From Entoloma clypeatum (Eukaryota; Basidiomycota; Agaricomycetes; Agaricales; Entolomataceae), in the NCBI GenBank assembly GCA_963565915.1, contig OY751490.1, positions 372,001 through 436,000 on the forward strand: a stretch of 64,000 nucleotides of DNA, read 5' to 3'. Of this stretch, positions 1 through 11,587 are shown in pieces; within the stretch, counting starts at the first letter, position 1, and every line of letters begins with the position of its first letter. Both the position numbers and the translations under genes were made by a program. Below the pieces are notes generated by a model. That model did no database searches. It saw only the letters and a program-made list of their open reading frames with translations, and was not told the DNA's origin.

Positions 1-2266
1 AGTCAAGCACTATTCACAAAAATAGTAAATTGCCTCACTTGGCTGACTTTACCTCACTTGACTGAATTTGGCCTTGATCCTGCCTTCAAAAATTATTTTT
101 AAGGTTCAAAAGTGCAATAAGTAATCTTTAAGACACTTGATAAAATTTCAAGTATGATCATATATATATTTAAAGAGGACATCAGTGTGGTGTGGCAGGC
201 CCCGCACTACATTCCTCTCATGTGTTCGTTGTTTGTGGAGGGGGTGAGTGGGGCTGTGACAGGGTGGGGTGTTGGTGTTGGCGGTGTATCCACATTGCAG
301 CCCAGCATTGGGTGTGTCCCCATTGGCAGTTGTGGTCGTGGGGGCCACATGTTGGTTGGGGTGAGGGTGTAGGGCACTGGTGTTGGGTTGTGGTGCCTGC
401 ACGCGTTCGTTGTTTGTGGAGTGGGGTGAATGGGGCCACAATAGGTTGGGGTGTTGGCATTGGTGGCATATCCTCATCATGGCTGAGAGGGGTCCATGGG
501 TGAGGTGTGGTGTAAGGCGTTGGCAGTCATGGACACCACCATCTGCATTGTGGGTATGAGGCAGTATGGGGTCAGTCCTGTTGGTGGTTGTGGTCGTTGG
601 TGTCTGCCTTGTGAGTCAGTGGGGGGAAGTGGGGGGTGCGGTGTTGGTTGGCCATCTGTATCAGCCAGAAGTCGTCATCATCATTCCCTACCATGGAGGC
701 TGTTAGTGGGTGGTGAGGGTTTGCATTGTTGTCAATTTGCTCCCTCAGCAATGGTGCAGGTTCTTCAGCACATTGTCACTGGAACCTGGGGGGGTTCAGA
801 AGTAATTAGTGAGGTGAAAACCAGAGGAGAGGGGATGGAGGATATGGTCCGGTGCCCCAGGAGTTGGAGTTGGGTGGGTGCTCGTTGTCATCAGGGGCAA
901 TGTCGCAGCAGGGTGGTGAATGGTGGAGGAGGAATGCAAAGTCCAATTTCAACTTCAATATTAGTAATTGAACAAAAATCATGTGACCTGAAACACTTGT
1001 GACTGACTGTTGGACTTCACATTTTTCTTCACACTTTCATCCCCCCGCTGGCACATTGACTTCGATGACAACAAGAATTTACCCAGGTAAGCCTCAACTC
1101 CTGGGTGGCCATTTCCACCCCACTAACAACCCCCCCCCCCCCCCCCCCCCCCTAGTTGATGACAATGTGCCGAAGAACCCACACTATTGCTGAGGAAGCG
1201 AGTGAACAACAAGACAAACCCATGCCACCGCTTACCAGCAGCCCCCGCGGTGGATACGGGAACAGCTGGATATGGGAACAGCTGAATATGGGAACAGCTG
1301 ATGACACAACACCTGTGCCACATCACAACGACACAGGGTGGACAGGGGACAACCAAAGCTGCACCCCCACCCTCAGTGAGTCTACCTAAGCTCTCCGCTG
1401 CCCCCACTAACTCACAAGACAGACCACTACAGCCCCCAGGCGACCCCATCATCTCTCTCTTCCCACTTTCACACACCCTCTGCTAGGTCACTTCCGATGA
1501 TAACAAGCACCCACCTACAACTCCTGGGTGGTGGAATGGTATGCCCCATGCCTCTTCTCCCTGTTTCCACCCCACTAACAAACCCCCTCAGGTCCCAGTT
1601 GGCAACACACCAAATGCCATGGCAGTCGGCCTTGTCCATTCCACACAATAATGGTCTCCTCTCATCATTAGCGACCATAGACAGCAGGTGCAAAACCCCC
1701 CATATGCCTCCGCCTGCCGTTGCTCACTGCTACATTACAGGACTACAATGTGCCACTGGTTGCACAGCAACGGACAATGCGACCAGGGGCAAGTACTGCC
1801 TGTGCATACCTGCCATCCCGGTAATGGTCCCCTCTTGTTGTTAGTATCACAGACAGCAGATGTGTATCCTCTCCTCTTATGTCTCCACCTGCTGTTGGCT
1901 CAGCATTCCCATGCATGCCCATTTTCTTTTTAAATATATTTATGTATATGTATCCACTTTGATAGTACTTGAAAATCTATAGAGTCCTTATTCTTACTTT
2001 TGAGTGACTTTTCATGAGCTTGGATCTGCCTTGAGCTACTTTGAGAGGTCTTGGATAACTGTTTGCTTTTGAGTGACTTCTCGTGAGCTTGGGTCTACCT
2101 TGAACTGCCTTGGGGAGTCTTGAAACTTGTTTAGGATAGTTACAGTATTTGGGTGGCTTGGATTTGGAAGCAAGAATGCCTTAAGTCAACTCAAGTAGGT
2201 TCAAGTTAAGTTTAAGCAGGATGCTATTTCGTGATGGCCTGCCCCAAATTGAAGCAACTTAAGGAC
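1..2266. other. Low-complexity, strand-asymmetric DNA without recognisable genes
   Basis: The first kilobase is rich in G and T (runs of GGTG/GTGG), and the next 900 bases are rich in C and A. Reading frames here translate to low-complexity Gly/Val/Trp or Pro/His/Thr strings without domain-like patterns, so I regard them as spurious. Two stretches (about 1060-1130 and 1490-1590) resemble each other: both contain CTCCTGGGTGG and CCACCCCACTAACAA, which suggests an old local duplication. From about 1930 the DNA becomes ordinary AT-rich sequence with loose TTGAG/TTGGA repetition. I cannot assign a function or a mobile-element family. Confidence 0.5.
1130..1152. repeat. C23 homopolymer
   Basis: An uninterrupted run of 23 C follows AACAA. 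It is a simple homopolymer and a likely place for sequencing or replication length error. Confidence 0.9.
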
Positions 2267-2589
2267 TGTTGAGGCGACACTAAGTCTAACGACATTGTGA
2301 GCCCAAACTTAGGAACTTAGAGATGGAACGTGGAAAGATGAGGAAAGGGCTGTATTGCCAAGAGACCCAGTGGAAATCTCAAGAGAACAAGCTATCAAAT
2401 ACAAGTGAAAGTACCCTACTTATATATGTAAAAACCATGAGGCTGTGTTGAGGCAGCGTCATGCTGCGCAACTCTGGAATCCTGCGCATCTTGCTGTGTG
2501 ATGTCCTCATGTACTGTATGATAAGATGTAGATAAGATAAGATCGAGGTAAGAGAAGATAAAGTGAAAAGTGAAAATACGATTATAACA
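2267..2589 (-). repeat. LTR of gypsy family D (3' LTR of a minus-strand fragment)
   Basis: Read on the minus strand, this stretch starts TGTTATAAT and ends CCTCAACA, so it has TG...CA ends. It is clearly the same repeat as the plus-strand LTR at 23521-23785, sharing the CTCATCTTATCTACATC block, the CAGCATGATGCTGCC block, the TATA region and the CTTTCCTCATCTTTCCAC block. The plus-strand copy lacks about 40 bp near its 3' end. On the minus strand the LTR is preceded by a purine-rich AAAGGGGGTAA (complement of 2590-2600), the expected polypurine tract, so this is the 3' LTR. Confidence 0.85.
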
Positions 2590-2600
2590 TTACCCCCTTT

Positions 2601-4002
2601 CTAGATCTCGACTTCCAGGTGAGATATGATGCCGTCTGGGGTGTCCATAAAATTTTCATAAGGTTTAAACTCCAATCCTTCAAAGATGTTTGCGCGTAAG
2701 TGCCGGGGTGCATTCGGGTTTAATTTAAAGAAGTCCTCCACCACTTCCTGGGCATGTTCCAGGTGATCTTCAGGTTCCCACATGTTGTGGTCCTGAGTCA
2801 GACCCTCCCATTGTACCAGATACTCCAGCTTCCCTCATTTCAACCTTGAGTCAATAACTTTAGAGATCTCATGTTCTTCTTCACCATTGATTATGATAGG
2901 GTTTGGCGCTCATGTCTTTTGAGACTTATATACAGGTTCCTTGAATAATCGAACCCGTGATACGTTAATTACCAGGTGAATCTTCCATGACTTCAGCAAT
3001 TTAAGTTCCACAGCATGTGACAAAATGATCTTGGTTATGGCATATGGTCCAATCCATTGTTCAGCAAGTTTCTTTAAGGGTCGGTTCAACTTCAGGTCTT
3101 TAGTCAATAACCAAACTTTGTCGCCAACTTTGTAAACTGGTGCATCACCCCATTTCAGGTTTGCATACTGTTCCATCTCTTCTCGTGCTTTTACTAGCAC
3201 CGCTTCTGCCTCCTCATGAATTTTTTTCATTCTCTCTGCAAATTCCTTTGCCAGTTCTGACTTTTCTGCCCTCTGAGGTTCTATGCCCATCCTAGGGTTG
3301 AATCCATAATTTACATAGAATGGCGAAAACTGAGTTGCTGTGTGTATTTTATTATTATAGGCAAACTCCATGCTTGCCATCCATTCGGGCCAATCTGTTT
3401 GCCGGTGGGAAATAAATGATCTTAGATATTGTTCCAACTCCTGGTTGATTCGTTCTGTTTGTCCATCTGTTTGCAGATGGGACGCCATCAATAATTTAGT
3501 TGTAATCCCCAGGATCTTGTTAATTCTTTCATAAAAGTTGCCACGAATTGTGGTCCTCGATCTGACATCAACGTTTCCGGCAATCCATGAAGTTTCCAGA
3601 CTTCGTCCCAATATAGCTTAGCTAATCCTTCAGCTGAGACTTTGTCGCATGTTTTGATGAAGTGTGCTTGTTTTGTAGATCTACAAGCGACCACTAATAC
3701 GGCATTATATCCCTGGGCTTCTGGGAGTCCGACAATAAAGTCCACAGTGACGTGTTTTCATGGTCCAGCATGTTCCGTGTTTGCTTTTAATTTACCGGCT
3801 AGCGGTTGAGGCACTTTTTTTGATCATTGGCAATTGTCGCAGCCCTCGACATAAGCTTTGACCATGTTTGTGATTCCAGACCACCAATAATTACGCGTAA
3901 CTAATTCCAGGGTTTCCATTGACTTGGATGTCCAGGGACTGGATTGTTGTGATGTAATTTAATAATTTCCACCCTGAGTTCCTGGTTCTTTGGAATCTAA
4001 AC
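2601..4002 (-). pseudogene. Ty3/gypsy family D integrase-chromodomain remnant
   Basis: Minus-strand fragments run in pol order: a Cys-x2-Cys end of the integrase zinc finger near 3830; the integrase core with DFIVGLPEAQGY (first Asp, near 3735); SDRGPQF (second Asp, near 3560) and the Glu in a TDGQTERINQE stretch (near 3450); the C-terminal GDKVWLL region near 3110; and a chromodomain end with WEPEDHLEHA at about 2780. Reading frames are broken at about 3500-3610 and 2790-2910, so it is not functional. The protease, RT and RNase H portions are missing because the family C LTR begins at 4003. Chromodomains direct integration to particular chromatin in this clade of elements. Confidence 0.88.
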
Positions 4003-4449
4003 TGTAAGGGCAACCATCTGATTTCCTCAATCCGACACCTCTGACTGTCCTCCGCTCCTCCACTCCGACACCTCCGATTGTTCCTCCGACCCTCCAACCA
4101 TTGTGGTACATCTATTACTTATATGTATTACTATACTTTACATTTCCTTTTGTTTCCATCTATCTTTCAACACCTCCGACCATACTCTGCATCGGAGTGC
4201 ATGTTGGAGCAATGATTTATACCACCACATGCACGCTTCCGATTTACATATCCTGTTCCCATCCCTACTCCTGATCTTTGTCATATTTCAACATTCCTCT
4301 TCTCATTTCCAATTCTCGTCATCTATATAGCTGTCTAGCTTGCAAGGGAATCCTCAGAACTTTCTCTTTGGATTTCCCTTGCAAGTCGTCCGACGTCGGA
4401 GTCGCTTCGGAGCACTTCGGAGTTGTTGGATCGTAAGGTCGCCCTTACA
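4003..4449 (+). repeat. 5' LTR of gypsy family C, copy 1
   Basis: The boundaries are TGTAAGGGC and GCCCTTACA, a 9-bp perfect terminal inverted repeat around a 447-bp LTR. The same LTR is found truncated at about 20758-21010 and, split by the KDZ transposon, at 35795-36011 plus 62646-62967. The LTR is rich in CTCCGAC/TCGGAG. It interrupts the minus-strand family D remnant. The flanking 5 bp on the left (TAAAC) do not match those after the 3' LTR (ATGGT), which suggests recombination between two family C copies. Confidence 0.85.
4324..4365 (+). promoter_or_regulatory. Family C LTR core promoter: TATA box and inferred transcript start
   Basis: TATATAG (4324-4330) lies 32 nt upstream of AGAACTTTCT (4356-4365). 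The latter is the exact reverse complement of the primer-binding site just after the LTR. In Tf1-type self-priming elements the primer is the first nucleotides of the transcript, so the start site is inferred at 4356. The same arrangement recurs in copy 2, with AGAACTTTCT at 62816-62825. Confidence 0.7.
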
Positions 4450-4451
4450 GT

Positions 4452-4461
4452 AGAAAGTTCT
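4452..4461 (+). other. Self-priming primer-binding site, family C copy 1
   Basis: AGAAAGTTCT begins 2 nt after the LTR end (4449) and is the exact reverse complement of the inferred 5' end of the element's own RNA at 4356-4365. It does not begin with the TGG expected for a tRNA 3'-end primer. Copy 2 has the same site at 62970-62979. Confidence 0.7.
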
Positions 4462-4528
4462 CTCTAAACAGACCAGGTACGAATAGTACCGTTGAAGCCA
4501 TTCCGCGCTTTGGAGTTGATGACACGGA

Positions 4529-4904
4529 TGTTACAAACACTTTTTCATCTTTTCTGTTATCTTATCTTATCTTATCTGATGGTAGATCATCTTATCTTAT
4601 CCAGACTCATGGTAGATGCACAGTAAAGCACAGTATCCAGCGCAGCCACAGTAAGTCGTGGAAAATGCATGTTGAGTACCACAGCAGTAGTTTACATCAG
4701 CGGACCACGGATCATCCTCATGCAAAGTGCATGTACATTTAGGGTAGGTACTTGTTAACAAGTAGTATATATAGTAGGTAGTTTGAACATGGAACCCCAG
4801 TCTTGAGCTGGTTTCTACCGCCTCAAACCTCTTTCTAAGCCTTTCCTCTTCCGTCCCGCGTTTCCTCTCTAGCAAGAACTGGGTTTGTGTTGGCATTGCT
4901 AACA
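4529..4904 (+). repeat. Family A 5' LTR
   Basis: The ends are TGTTACAAAC and GCTAACA (TGTTA/TAACA inverted ends), 376 bp. It includes a CTTATC-type short tandem repeat near the start. A TATATAT box at 4766-4772 lies about 33 nt upstream of AGTCTTGAGCT (4799-4809), the inferred transcript start. Confidence 0.9.
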
Positions 4905-4906
4905 TT

Positions 4907-4917
4907 AGCTCAAGACT
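4907..4917 (+). other. Self-priming primer-binding site, family A
   Basis: AGCTCAAGACT starts 2 nt after the LTR and is an exact 11-nt reverse complement of LTR positions 4799-4809. This is the geometry known from Tf1-type elements, in which the folded 5' end of the RNA primes reverse transcription. Confidence 0.78.
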
Positions 4918-5281
4918 TGTCAAAACTCCCTTCTTGCTCATTGTTCGACACATCCTCCACTTCCTCTCCATCACCATCGCCAGACTAGTCCACTGTGACG
5001 GACCGCGCGGACTCTAGCGCAAAAGAGACATACGCAATTCTCAGCGTTAAGAGACTTTTGACTCAGCAAAAGTACATCCATTATATTTGACTTTGCCGTC
5101 TGAGGTACACAGGGAAACATTGAGTCCATCCTGTACCGAGGTGATACAAGGCCAACGTAGCATATCTTCGGAGAAGCTACTGGCGCATGTGTTGATTTGG
5201 AAGAGAAGATCAAACATGTTCAAATCGCAAAAGGTGTGCTTCCTCAAGAAAAAATTGGATCCAGAAGCAGTCTAGTGCGCG

Positions 5282-5811
5282 TAGTGTTTGAGGGTTCAGT
5301 CCAGTCTGGTTTTTTGACCAAAAAATTGATGAACTGCAGACTGGCAGTTCACTTTTTTTTTCTCAAAGTTCGAAAAGACTGGACTGGACTGGTAAAGACT
5401 GGTTTAAACCAGTTTAAACTGGTAAAATCCTCAACCATTTATAAACCTATCAAAAGCCTGTTTTGTCAATCAAAAACATACTCAATTTGTTATCAGTAAC
5501 ATGTTTTTCAAGCATTTTGGATATAAACTCTTGTAAAAATGATTGAAAACTGTATAAAAGTACATCTTTGCCTATAAAAGTACAGTTTTTGATTGAATAT
5601 ATGATCAAAACTGGAACCAGTTCATATTCTTCAGATCCAAAACTAGAACTGGGGGTGAACCAGTCTAATTTTTTTCCAAATTTGAAGAGACTGGAGACTG
5701 GTTGAGCTCAAAATCAGTGAGACCTGAACTGCCAGTTCAGGTCTCTTCCAGTCCAGTCCAGTCCAGTTCAGGTTCATTTTCCAGTTTATAAGACTGAACC
5801 TTCAAACACTA
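5282..5811. mobile_element. hAT-like MITE inserted in the family A leader
   Basis: A 530-bp non-coding insertion has terminal inverted repeats TAGTGTTTGAGGGTTCAGTC and, on the other strand, TAGTGTTTGAAGGTTCAGTC (one mismatch). It is flanked by the perfect 8-bp duplication AGTGCGCG (5274-5281 and 5812-5819). The interior repeats CCAGTCCAGT/ACTGGACTGG and CAGACTGGCAGTTCA-type subterminal blocks on both strands. An 8-bp TSD and TA(G) ends fit the hAT superfamily. No transposase is encoded, so it depends on a partner elsewhere. Removing it restores a leader that aligns with the family D leader at about 24110-24150. Confidence 0.85.
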
Positions 5812-6360
5812 AGTGCGCGTAGGGGTTTTGACCACATATACTTCATTTTTCCTAGATCTTCCTCTATTTGGGTAACCCGCCTACCTGGATAGACAGATCG
5901 TTCTTTGAGTTTTTACCTTTTAGGTTTCCACATACGTCTAAGTACCATATCGGGGTCACGCACCCGGTACAAGACACTATTGACTTTTTCACACTGGCTC
6001 CTGTAGGCACTCGCAACAACCGTCGGCAGATCCTTGAATTTCCAACAACCGTCACCGCCACCAATCCACAATATCACAAGGCACACAAACCTTACAAACG
6101 AGTAGAGGTTTCGTTTATCACAAAGAAACTCAGGAACAAGGAATACATGTCGGTTGTTCCTAAATACACATACACCTGAGGGATACAAGGACCGTTAACC
6201 TCTGACCAAATCCTCATCACCGACTATTTTCCCATCGTCCCGAAAGACTTCGCTTTTGCAACAGCTCCATACGAAGCGCAGGACCGCTTAGTTTACATCT
6301 CTCGACCAATGCGCTTCACCGGAAACGACCCTAACTGGTTCACTGGTCACTAAAGAAACA

Positions 6361-7617
6361 ATGTCCAACCCCTGGGGAATACAACCCCAAGCAGGGCCAT
6401 CAGGCACACATGGGTCACAGTACTGGCCTCATCAGGAATCTCGGGAACCATCCCGCTCTGGCAATACGCCCCCGTCATCAGTCACACCAATTCAGGAAAC
6501 TGCGCCTTCACCACCACAGCAACCACAAGGGTTTTGGACACAGCTTTTCGGACTTATCACACAAATGCTTGCTCTATTCGCTTCTCTAGTACCAATCTGG
6601 AAAGCAAATCAGGAAAGCACAAAGGCAATCGCCGATGCGGTAGTTCAAATGGCTGGACGACCTCAGGCACAGGTACAGGCACAAACTCCCGGCGGATTGA
6701 GATCCACTCAAATCAAATTCCCTACACTGGACCCTTTCGATGGCAAACCAGAACAAGTGGAAAAATGGTTAATGAGCATGGTCTTTTATCTAGAAGGAGT
6801 ACAGGAAAATAACGATGTGCAAAAAATCCGGTTCGCACTTTCCCTGATCAAAGGAGGAAAAGCAGACATCACAATAAACTGGGCAGATGCAAGTCGAAGG
6901 GAAATTCTTTGTCAACAAGCAACAATGCTTCAAAACTGGATGGACTTTACGCAACGCTTCCTAGAGTACTTCAGGTACACGGAAGAATCTGAAGAAGCAC
7001 AGATGAAACTGGATGCATTTACCCAGGGAAGTCTATCAGCAGAAGAATTCATTACGGTCTTCAAAGGTCTGGCAATTGCATCGGGATATAGCAACATTGA
7101 CTTGCTCAACAAATTCAAAATTAAGTTGAATAAACCCTTGCGACGAAAATTACAGGAAAGAGATGGACTCCAAAACAACTTGGATGCCTGGTATGAAGCT
7201 GCGGTTACAGCTGACAGGAATTGGCGTCGCAATGCCTTTTGGGACAAACAATACGGCGGAGGATCAGAACCCTGCAAAGACAAAGGAAAGGCCCCGGAAC
7301 GATCGACAAACACCAATCAGAAACCTCAGGCATCGGCTGTCGCAGCGGTACCAAAGGCCCCTGATGCCATGGACGTTGATCGAACTAAAAGGCCGATCAC
7401 ATGTTATAACTGTCAAGAAACCGGACACATCGCAAAGGATTGCAAAAAGCCAAAGAAACAACACTTTGCAAGACGTCAGGAAGCAGTACCAGTGGCATCG
7501 ACTTCAAAAGTCGAAGAAATAAAGGACATCAGCGCAGATGTAATTATGCAACAGATCGCTGCCATGCAGGATCAAATGGACATTATTGCAAAGGGTTTTC
7601 AGCAGGGCAGCAAGTAA
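6361..7617 (+). CDS. gag: Family A Gag polyprotein
   Basis: The ORF encodes 418 residues from an ATG. The N-terminus is Pro/Gln/Ser rich. The middle (about residues 120-270) has the retrotransposon capsid pattern ([19 protein letters not shown] near the start of the domain). One zinc knuckle, [14 protein letters not shown] (Cx2Cx4Hx4C), lies near residue 345 and would bind element RNA. Gag assembles the cytoplasmic virus-like particle in which reverse transcription occurs. The frame is open throughout even though the downstream pol is damaged. A heptamer GGGTTTT in the correct phase precedes the stop and could feed ribosomes into pol. Confidence 0.9.
   Translation: MSNPWGIQPQAGPSGTHGSQYWPHQESREPSRSGNTPPSSVTPIQETAPSPPQQPQGFWTQLFGLITQMLALFASLVPIWKANQESTKAIADAVVQMAGRPQAQVQAQTPGGLRSTQIKFPTLDPFDGKPEQVEKWLMSMVFYLEGVQENNDVQKIRFALSLIKGGKADITINWADASRREILCQQATMLQNWMDFTQRFLEYFRYTEESEEAQMKLDAFTQGSLSAEEFITVFKGLAIASGYSNIDLLNKFKIKLNKPLRRKLQERDGLQNNLDAWYEAAVTADRNWRRNAFWDKQYGGGSEPCKDKGKAPERSTNTNQKPQASAVAAVPKAPDAMDVDRTKRPITCYNCQETGHIAKDCKKPKKQHFARRQEAVPVASTSKVEEIKDISADVIMQQIAAMQDQMDIIAKGFQQGSK
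7593..7599 (+). promoter_or_regulatory. Candidate -1 ribosomal frameshift heptamer GGGTTTT
   Basis: In the gag frame the sequence reads AAG GGT TTT, so G GGT TTT fits the X XXY YYZ rule. A -1 slip leads directly into the pol frame, which is open here and continues through the protease. The heptamer is 15 nt upstream of the gag stop TAA (7615-7617). I did not identify a downstream pseudoknot by eye. Confidence 0.6.
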
Positions 7618-10600
7618 GCACGGACTTGCCCCACCCTAGTAACATAGTTAGGAACACTTCATTTGTATCTATACCATCTCTCGTAAATAATGAAGATTAT
7701 AACTCAAATGTTCCTACCTACGTGCGCTTTAACTACAGGCCTGCAAGCGGCACTCCTGAATTTATTGCGCAACAGCTGATAAATCAAAGAATTGATCATG
7801 CTACAGCCACGTTGAAAACATGGGTGCATGGATCAAGAAGAAATGAGGCAACACCAGAGACAGTTCAGCTCTTAAATGACCTGGACGACACAAAAGTGAT
7901 TGACGCCTTAATTGAATTGGCACAGCCACGAAAGTTTATTCATTCAGTAAATAAGGGGAATCAGTTAGATATTCCCTTGACGATGTTTATGCTCGATAAC
8001 AAGAGATCCTTCACAATGAGAGCTTTATTAGATTCTGGATGCACGGGATCTTGTATTGATCGAGAGTTTGTGAATAAGAATCACATATCTATGAAGAAAT
8101 ATCCAATTCCGCTTATGGTATACAATGCAGACGGCACTGAGAATGCTGGAGGACGGATAGAAGAGTACGTTGATGTGATGATTAAAGTAAAAAATCACCA
8201 AGAGAGATTACAATTAGCGGTATCATCTCTTGGGAAAACGGAAGTCTTTATTGGGCATGAGTGGCTGAAGTTCCACAACCCAGATATTGACTGGAAAACT
8301 GGATCTGTCCGATTCACAAGATGTCCTGCGGAGTGTCTATCTAATGAACTGCCAGAAGGATGTGAAGATGAAGATGCCACTTCATTCTTGGAAGACCAGG
8401 AACAGTTACTGGCGGTTGATTTGGAGGGTCGACTGTTAGCACGCGCAATGACTCAGGTTAAAGAGTTCGTCGAAGAAAAGGATCTTAAAGAGAAGATTCC
8501 TCAAGAATACTTTCTAGAAGTCTTCAAAAAGAAGTCATTTGATGAAATGCCTCCGGAAAGAGAATGGGATCACGCTATTGAGCTGATACCTGACGCAAAG
8601 CCTTTAGACTGCAAGATCTACCCCTTGAGTCAATCAGAACAGAAACAGCTCGACGAATTCTTAGATGAAAATCTGTCGACTGGAAGGATAAGACCATCAA
8701 AGTCACCGATGGCATCACCCTTCTTTTTTATCAAGAAAAAAGATGGAACTCTGAGACCGGTACAAGATTATCGGAAACTAAACAAAATGACAGTCAAAAC
8801 CAGATACCCTTTGCCGCTCATTCAGGAACTAGTAGACAAGCTGTCTGGAGCACATTACTTCTCCAAGTTTGACATATGATGGGGATATAATAACGTCAGA
8901 ATCAAAGAAGGGGACGAATGGAAAGCAGCATTCCGAACCAATTGAGGATTGTTTGAACCCTTAGTAATGTTCTTTGGGTTAACAAATTCACCAAGCATGT
9001 TTCAAACAATGATGAACGCGCTTTTCAAAGACATGATCGATGAAGGATTTGTCATTATTTACATGGATGATATATTGGTATTTTCAAAGACACTGGCAGA
9101 ACACAAAATCCATGTCAGAAGAGTGTTGGAAAGGTTACGAGAAAATAAACTATTCTTGGAACCAGAAAAATGCGTCTTTAGCGCCTGAGAAGTAGACTTT
9201 CTAGGCCTAATAGTATCAGAAAACTCGGTCAAAGTAGATCCAAAGAAAATCGAAGCGATCAAAGACTGGCCAGTACCAACGATCAAAAGAGAAATACAAC
9301 AATTCCTGGGATTTTGTAATTTCTATTGCCGATTCATTGAAGGATACTCTAAGGTGGCAAAACCCCTTAATGAGTTAACAGGGAAAATGGAATGGTGTTG
9401 GAAACAGGAACAACAGGACACTTTCAATGAATTAAAAAGACGCCTGTCAACCACACCAATTTTAGCAATGCCAAGAAATGATAAGGCATTCAGGGTTGAA
9501 GTTGATGCATCAGACTTCGCAATCGGAGGGATCTTGTCACAACAACAGGATAATGAAAAATGGCAACCAGTAGCTTTTATATCAAAGTCTCTTAATAGTG
9601 CAGAAAGGAACTATGAGATCTACGACAAAGAATTATTAGCCGTAATGATAGCACTGGAAGAATGGCGCCAATACCTTTTAGGAACGGAACAACCAGTGGA
9701 GATTTTAACAGATCATAAGAATCTCGAATATTTCCAGAAACCGCAGAAGTTAAACCGGCGACAAGCCAGATGGGTAACAGAAATGCAGGATTACAACTTT
9801 ATCCTAACGCATAGACCCGGCAATCAAAACACTAAAGCGGATATCCTCTCGAGACGAGCAGGACATGAAAGGGGGGTGAATGACAATGAAGACATCATAC
9901 TCCTTAAAACAGAATATTTTCGATCGATCGAGATCCAGGGTCTAGATCAGCAGATCTTAGATGAGATTAAAATGGACAAGGGACGAGAGAATCAAGTCAA
10001 ACAAAACCTGACGTTGAAGTCCAAGAATTGGGAAGAAGTAGAAGGAATTGTATATTGGGAAAGTCGCATGTATGTTCCAAAAATACCAGATCTTAGAGAA
10101 CAGATCCTCAAACTGGCACATGATTCCCCATTAACGGGACATCCGGAACAAGCAAAAATGTTTGAAATTGTCACAAGGAATTATTGGTGGCCAAGGTTAC
10201 GGGCTGACATCACCAAATATATCCAAGGATGCGAAACATGCCAAAGGACCAAAGTAAAGAGATCTCCGGCAAATACAGAACTACACCCAAATCAGATCCC
10301 AGAGAGGCCAGGAGACATGTTCTCAGTAGACTTCTTATAGTCGTGGATCGCTTCAACAAGAAAGGACGATTCATCCCAGTAAATTCAGACATATCGGCAC
10401 TTGGAACAGCAAAAGAGTGGCGCGATAATATATTCCGAGAGTACGGAATACCCAAAGAAGTAATCAGCGATCGAGGACCACAGTTCGCTGCAGAATTTAT
10501 GAAAGAATTATGCCGAATTATTGGAATAAAACAAAATATTTCCATGGCATACCATCCACAAACAGATGGACAAATGGAAAGGGTCAATCAAGAGATTGAA

Positions 10601-11340
10601 CAATATCTAAGGATATTCATCAATCACAAACAGGATGATTGGTTCGAATGGCTGGCCATGGCAGAATTTGCATATAATAACAAAACAAGCTCAGCCACAG
10701 GAGTAACACTGTTCTTCTTAGAAAGGGGACAACGGGATGGGAACCTACCAGATCGGAGAAACGACCAGAAGCGGAAGACTTTGCCAAACAGATGGCGAAA
10801 TCTCATGAAGAAGCAGAAGCAGCATTAAAACAGGCAGCCGATGTGATGAAACGGACTTTCAATAAAAAGAAAGGTCCAGTAATTACGTACAAACAAGGAG
10901 ACTTAGTCTATATAGAGGCAAGTCATATAAAAACCGGACGCCCTGCCAAGAAGCTTGATGACCGACACCTCGGCCCCTTCCTGATCGTGAGAAAAGTTGG
11001 AAGTGCATCATATAAAGTTGAACTGCCAAAAGCATGGCAACACTTTGACATCTTCCACGAATCACTCCTCACCCCATTCATACCCGCCACATACCCAACT
11101 CAACAGAAACCGCCTCCTCCACCTCCGGAAGTCGTTAACGGAGAAGCGCGATATGAGATAGAGAAAATCTTGGATTCAAGAGTTAAAGGACGGGGACTTC
11201 AATATCTGGTAAAGTGGGCTGGATATCCGATCGAAGAATGCTCATGGGAACCAGCGTCCACCATCAAAGTCGATGCTCCAGGAGCTGTTGAAGAATTTCA
11301 CGCTAACCATCCATTGGCACCCCGACCAATAAACATTTGA
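7600..11340 (+). pseudogene. pol: Family A Pol: protease, RT, RNase H, integrase, chromodomain (decayed)
   Basis: Pol lies in the -1 frame relative to gag. Visible landmarks are the aspartic protease LLDSGCTGS (about 8025), the RT motif YMDD (about 9060), RNase H VEVDASDFAIGG (about 9495), the integrase zinc finger with HPEQ...CETCQRTK (about 10140-10250), ISDRGPQF (about 10465), HPQTDGQMERVNQE (about 10555), and a chromodomain YEIEKILDSR...LVKWAGYPIEE (about 11150-11240). Stops TGA at 8877, 8943 and 9186 fall where related elements keep coding and look like CGA-to-TGA changes. A short deletion at about 10338 removes the segment after the first integrase Asp and shifts frame, and a further shift lies near 10725. 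The copy is inactive. Confidence 0.9.
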
Positions 11341-11405
11341 CTAAACTTCGTATCATACGAAAACCTTACCACTGCAAAACCAACAAATGAGTGGACAGAA
11401 GGAAG

Positions 11406-11522
11406 ATGGAACGAGAGTTTATTGTGATGATTGTTTTCTACACAATAATGGTGGGGCTTATGGTGACCATGTGGATAACAGCAGCAAAATATAGGGAAAG
11501 ACGAGAAAACTATCAAGCATGA
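11406..11522 (+). CDS. 38-residue putative single-pass membrane micro-ORF downstream of pol
   Basis: An ATG-initiated ORF of 38 residues sits between pol and the 3' LTR of family A. It begins MEREF, has a hydrophobic stretch of about 20 residues (FIVMIVFYTIMVGLMVTMWI), and ends in a charged tail with several Arg/Glu. Position and hydrophobicity recall the place where env-like genes sit in some gypsy elements, but it is far too short for an envelope protein. It could be chance; I recognise no family. Confidence 0.3.
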   Translation: MEREFIVMIVFYTIMVGLMVTMWITAAKYRERRENYQA

Positions 11523-11587
11523 CTCATACAAGAATGCGAGATAGAACTTGAAGAAATTGTGAGGGCACAATCTTAAAGGGGGGGTGA

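Noticed and set aside
154..1002. Gly/Val/Trp-rich frames at the window start
   Set aside because: Compositional by-products of GT-rich DNA; no motif, no splice or start context.
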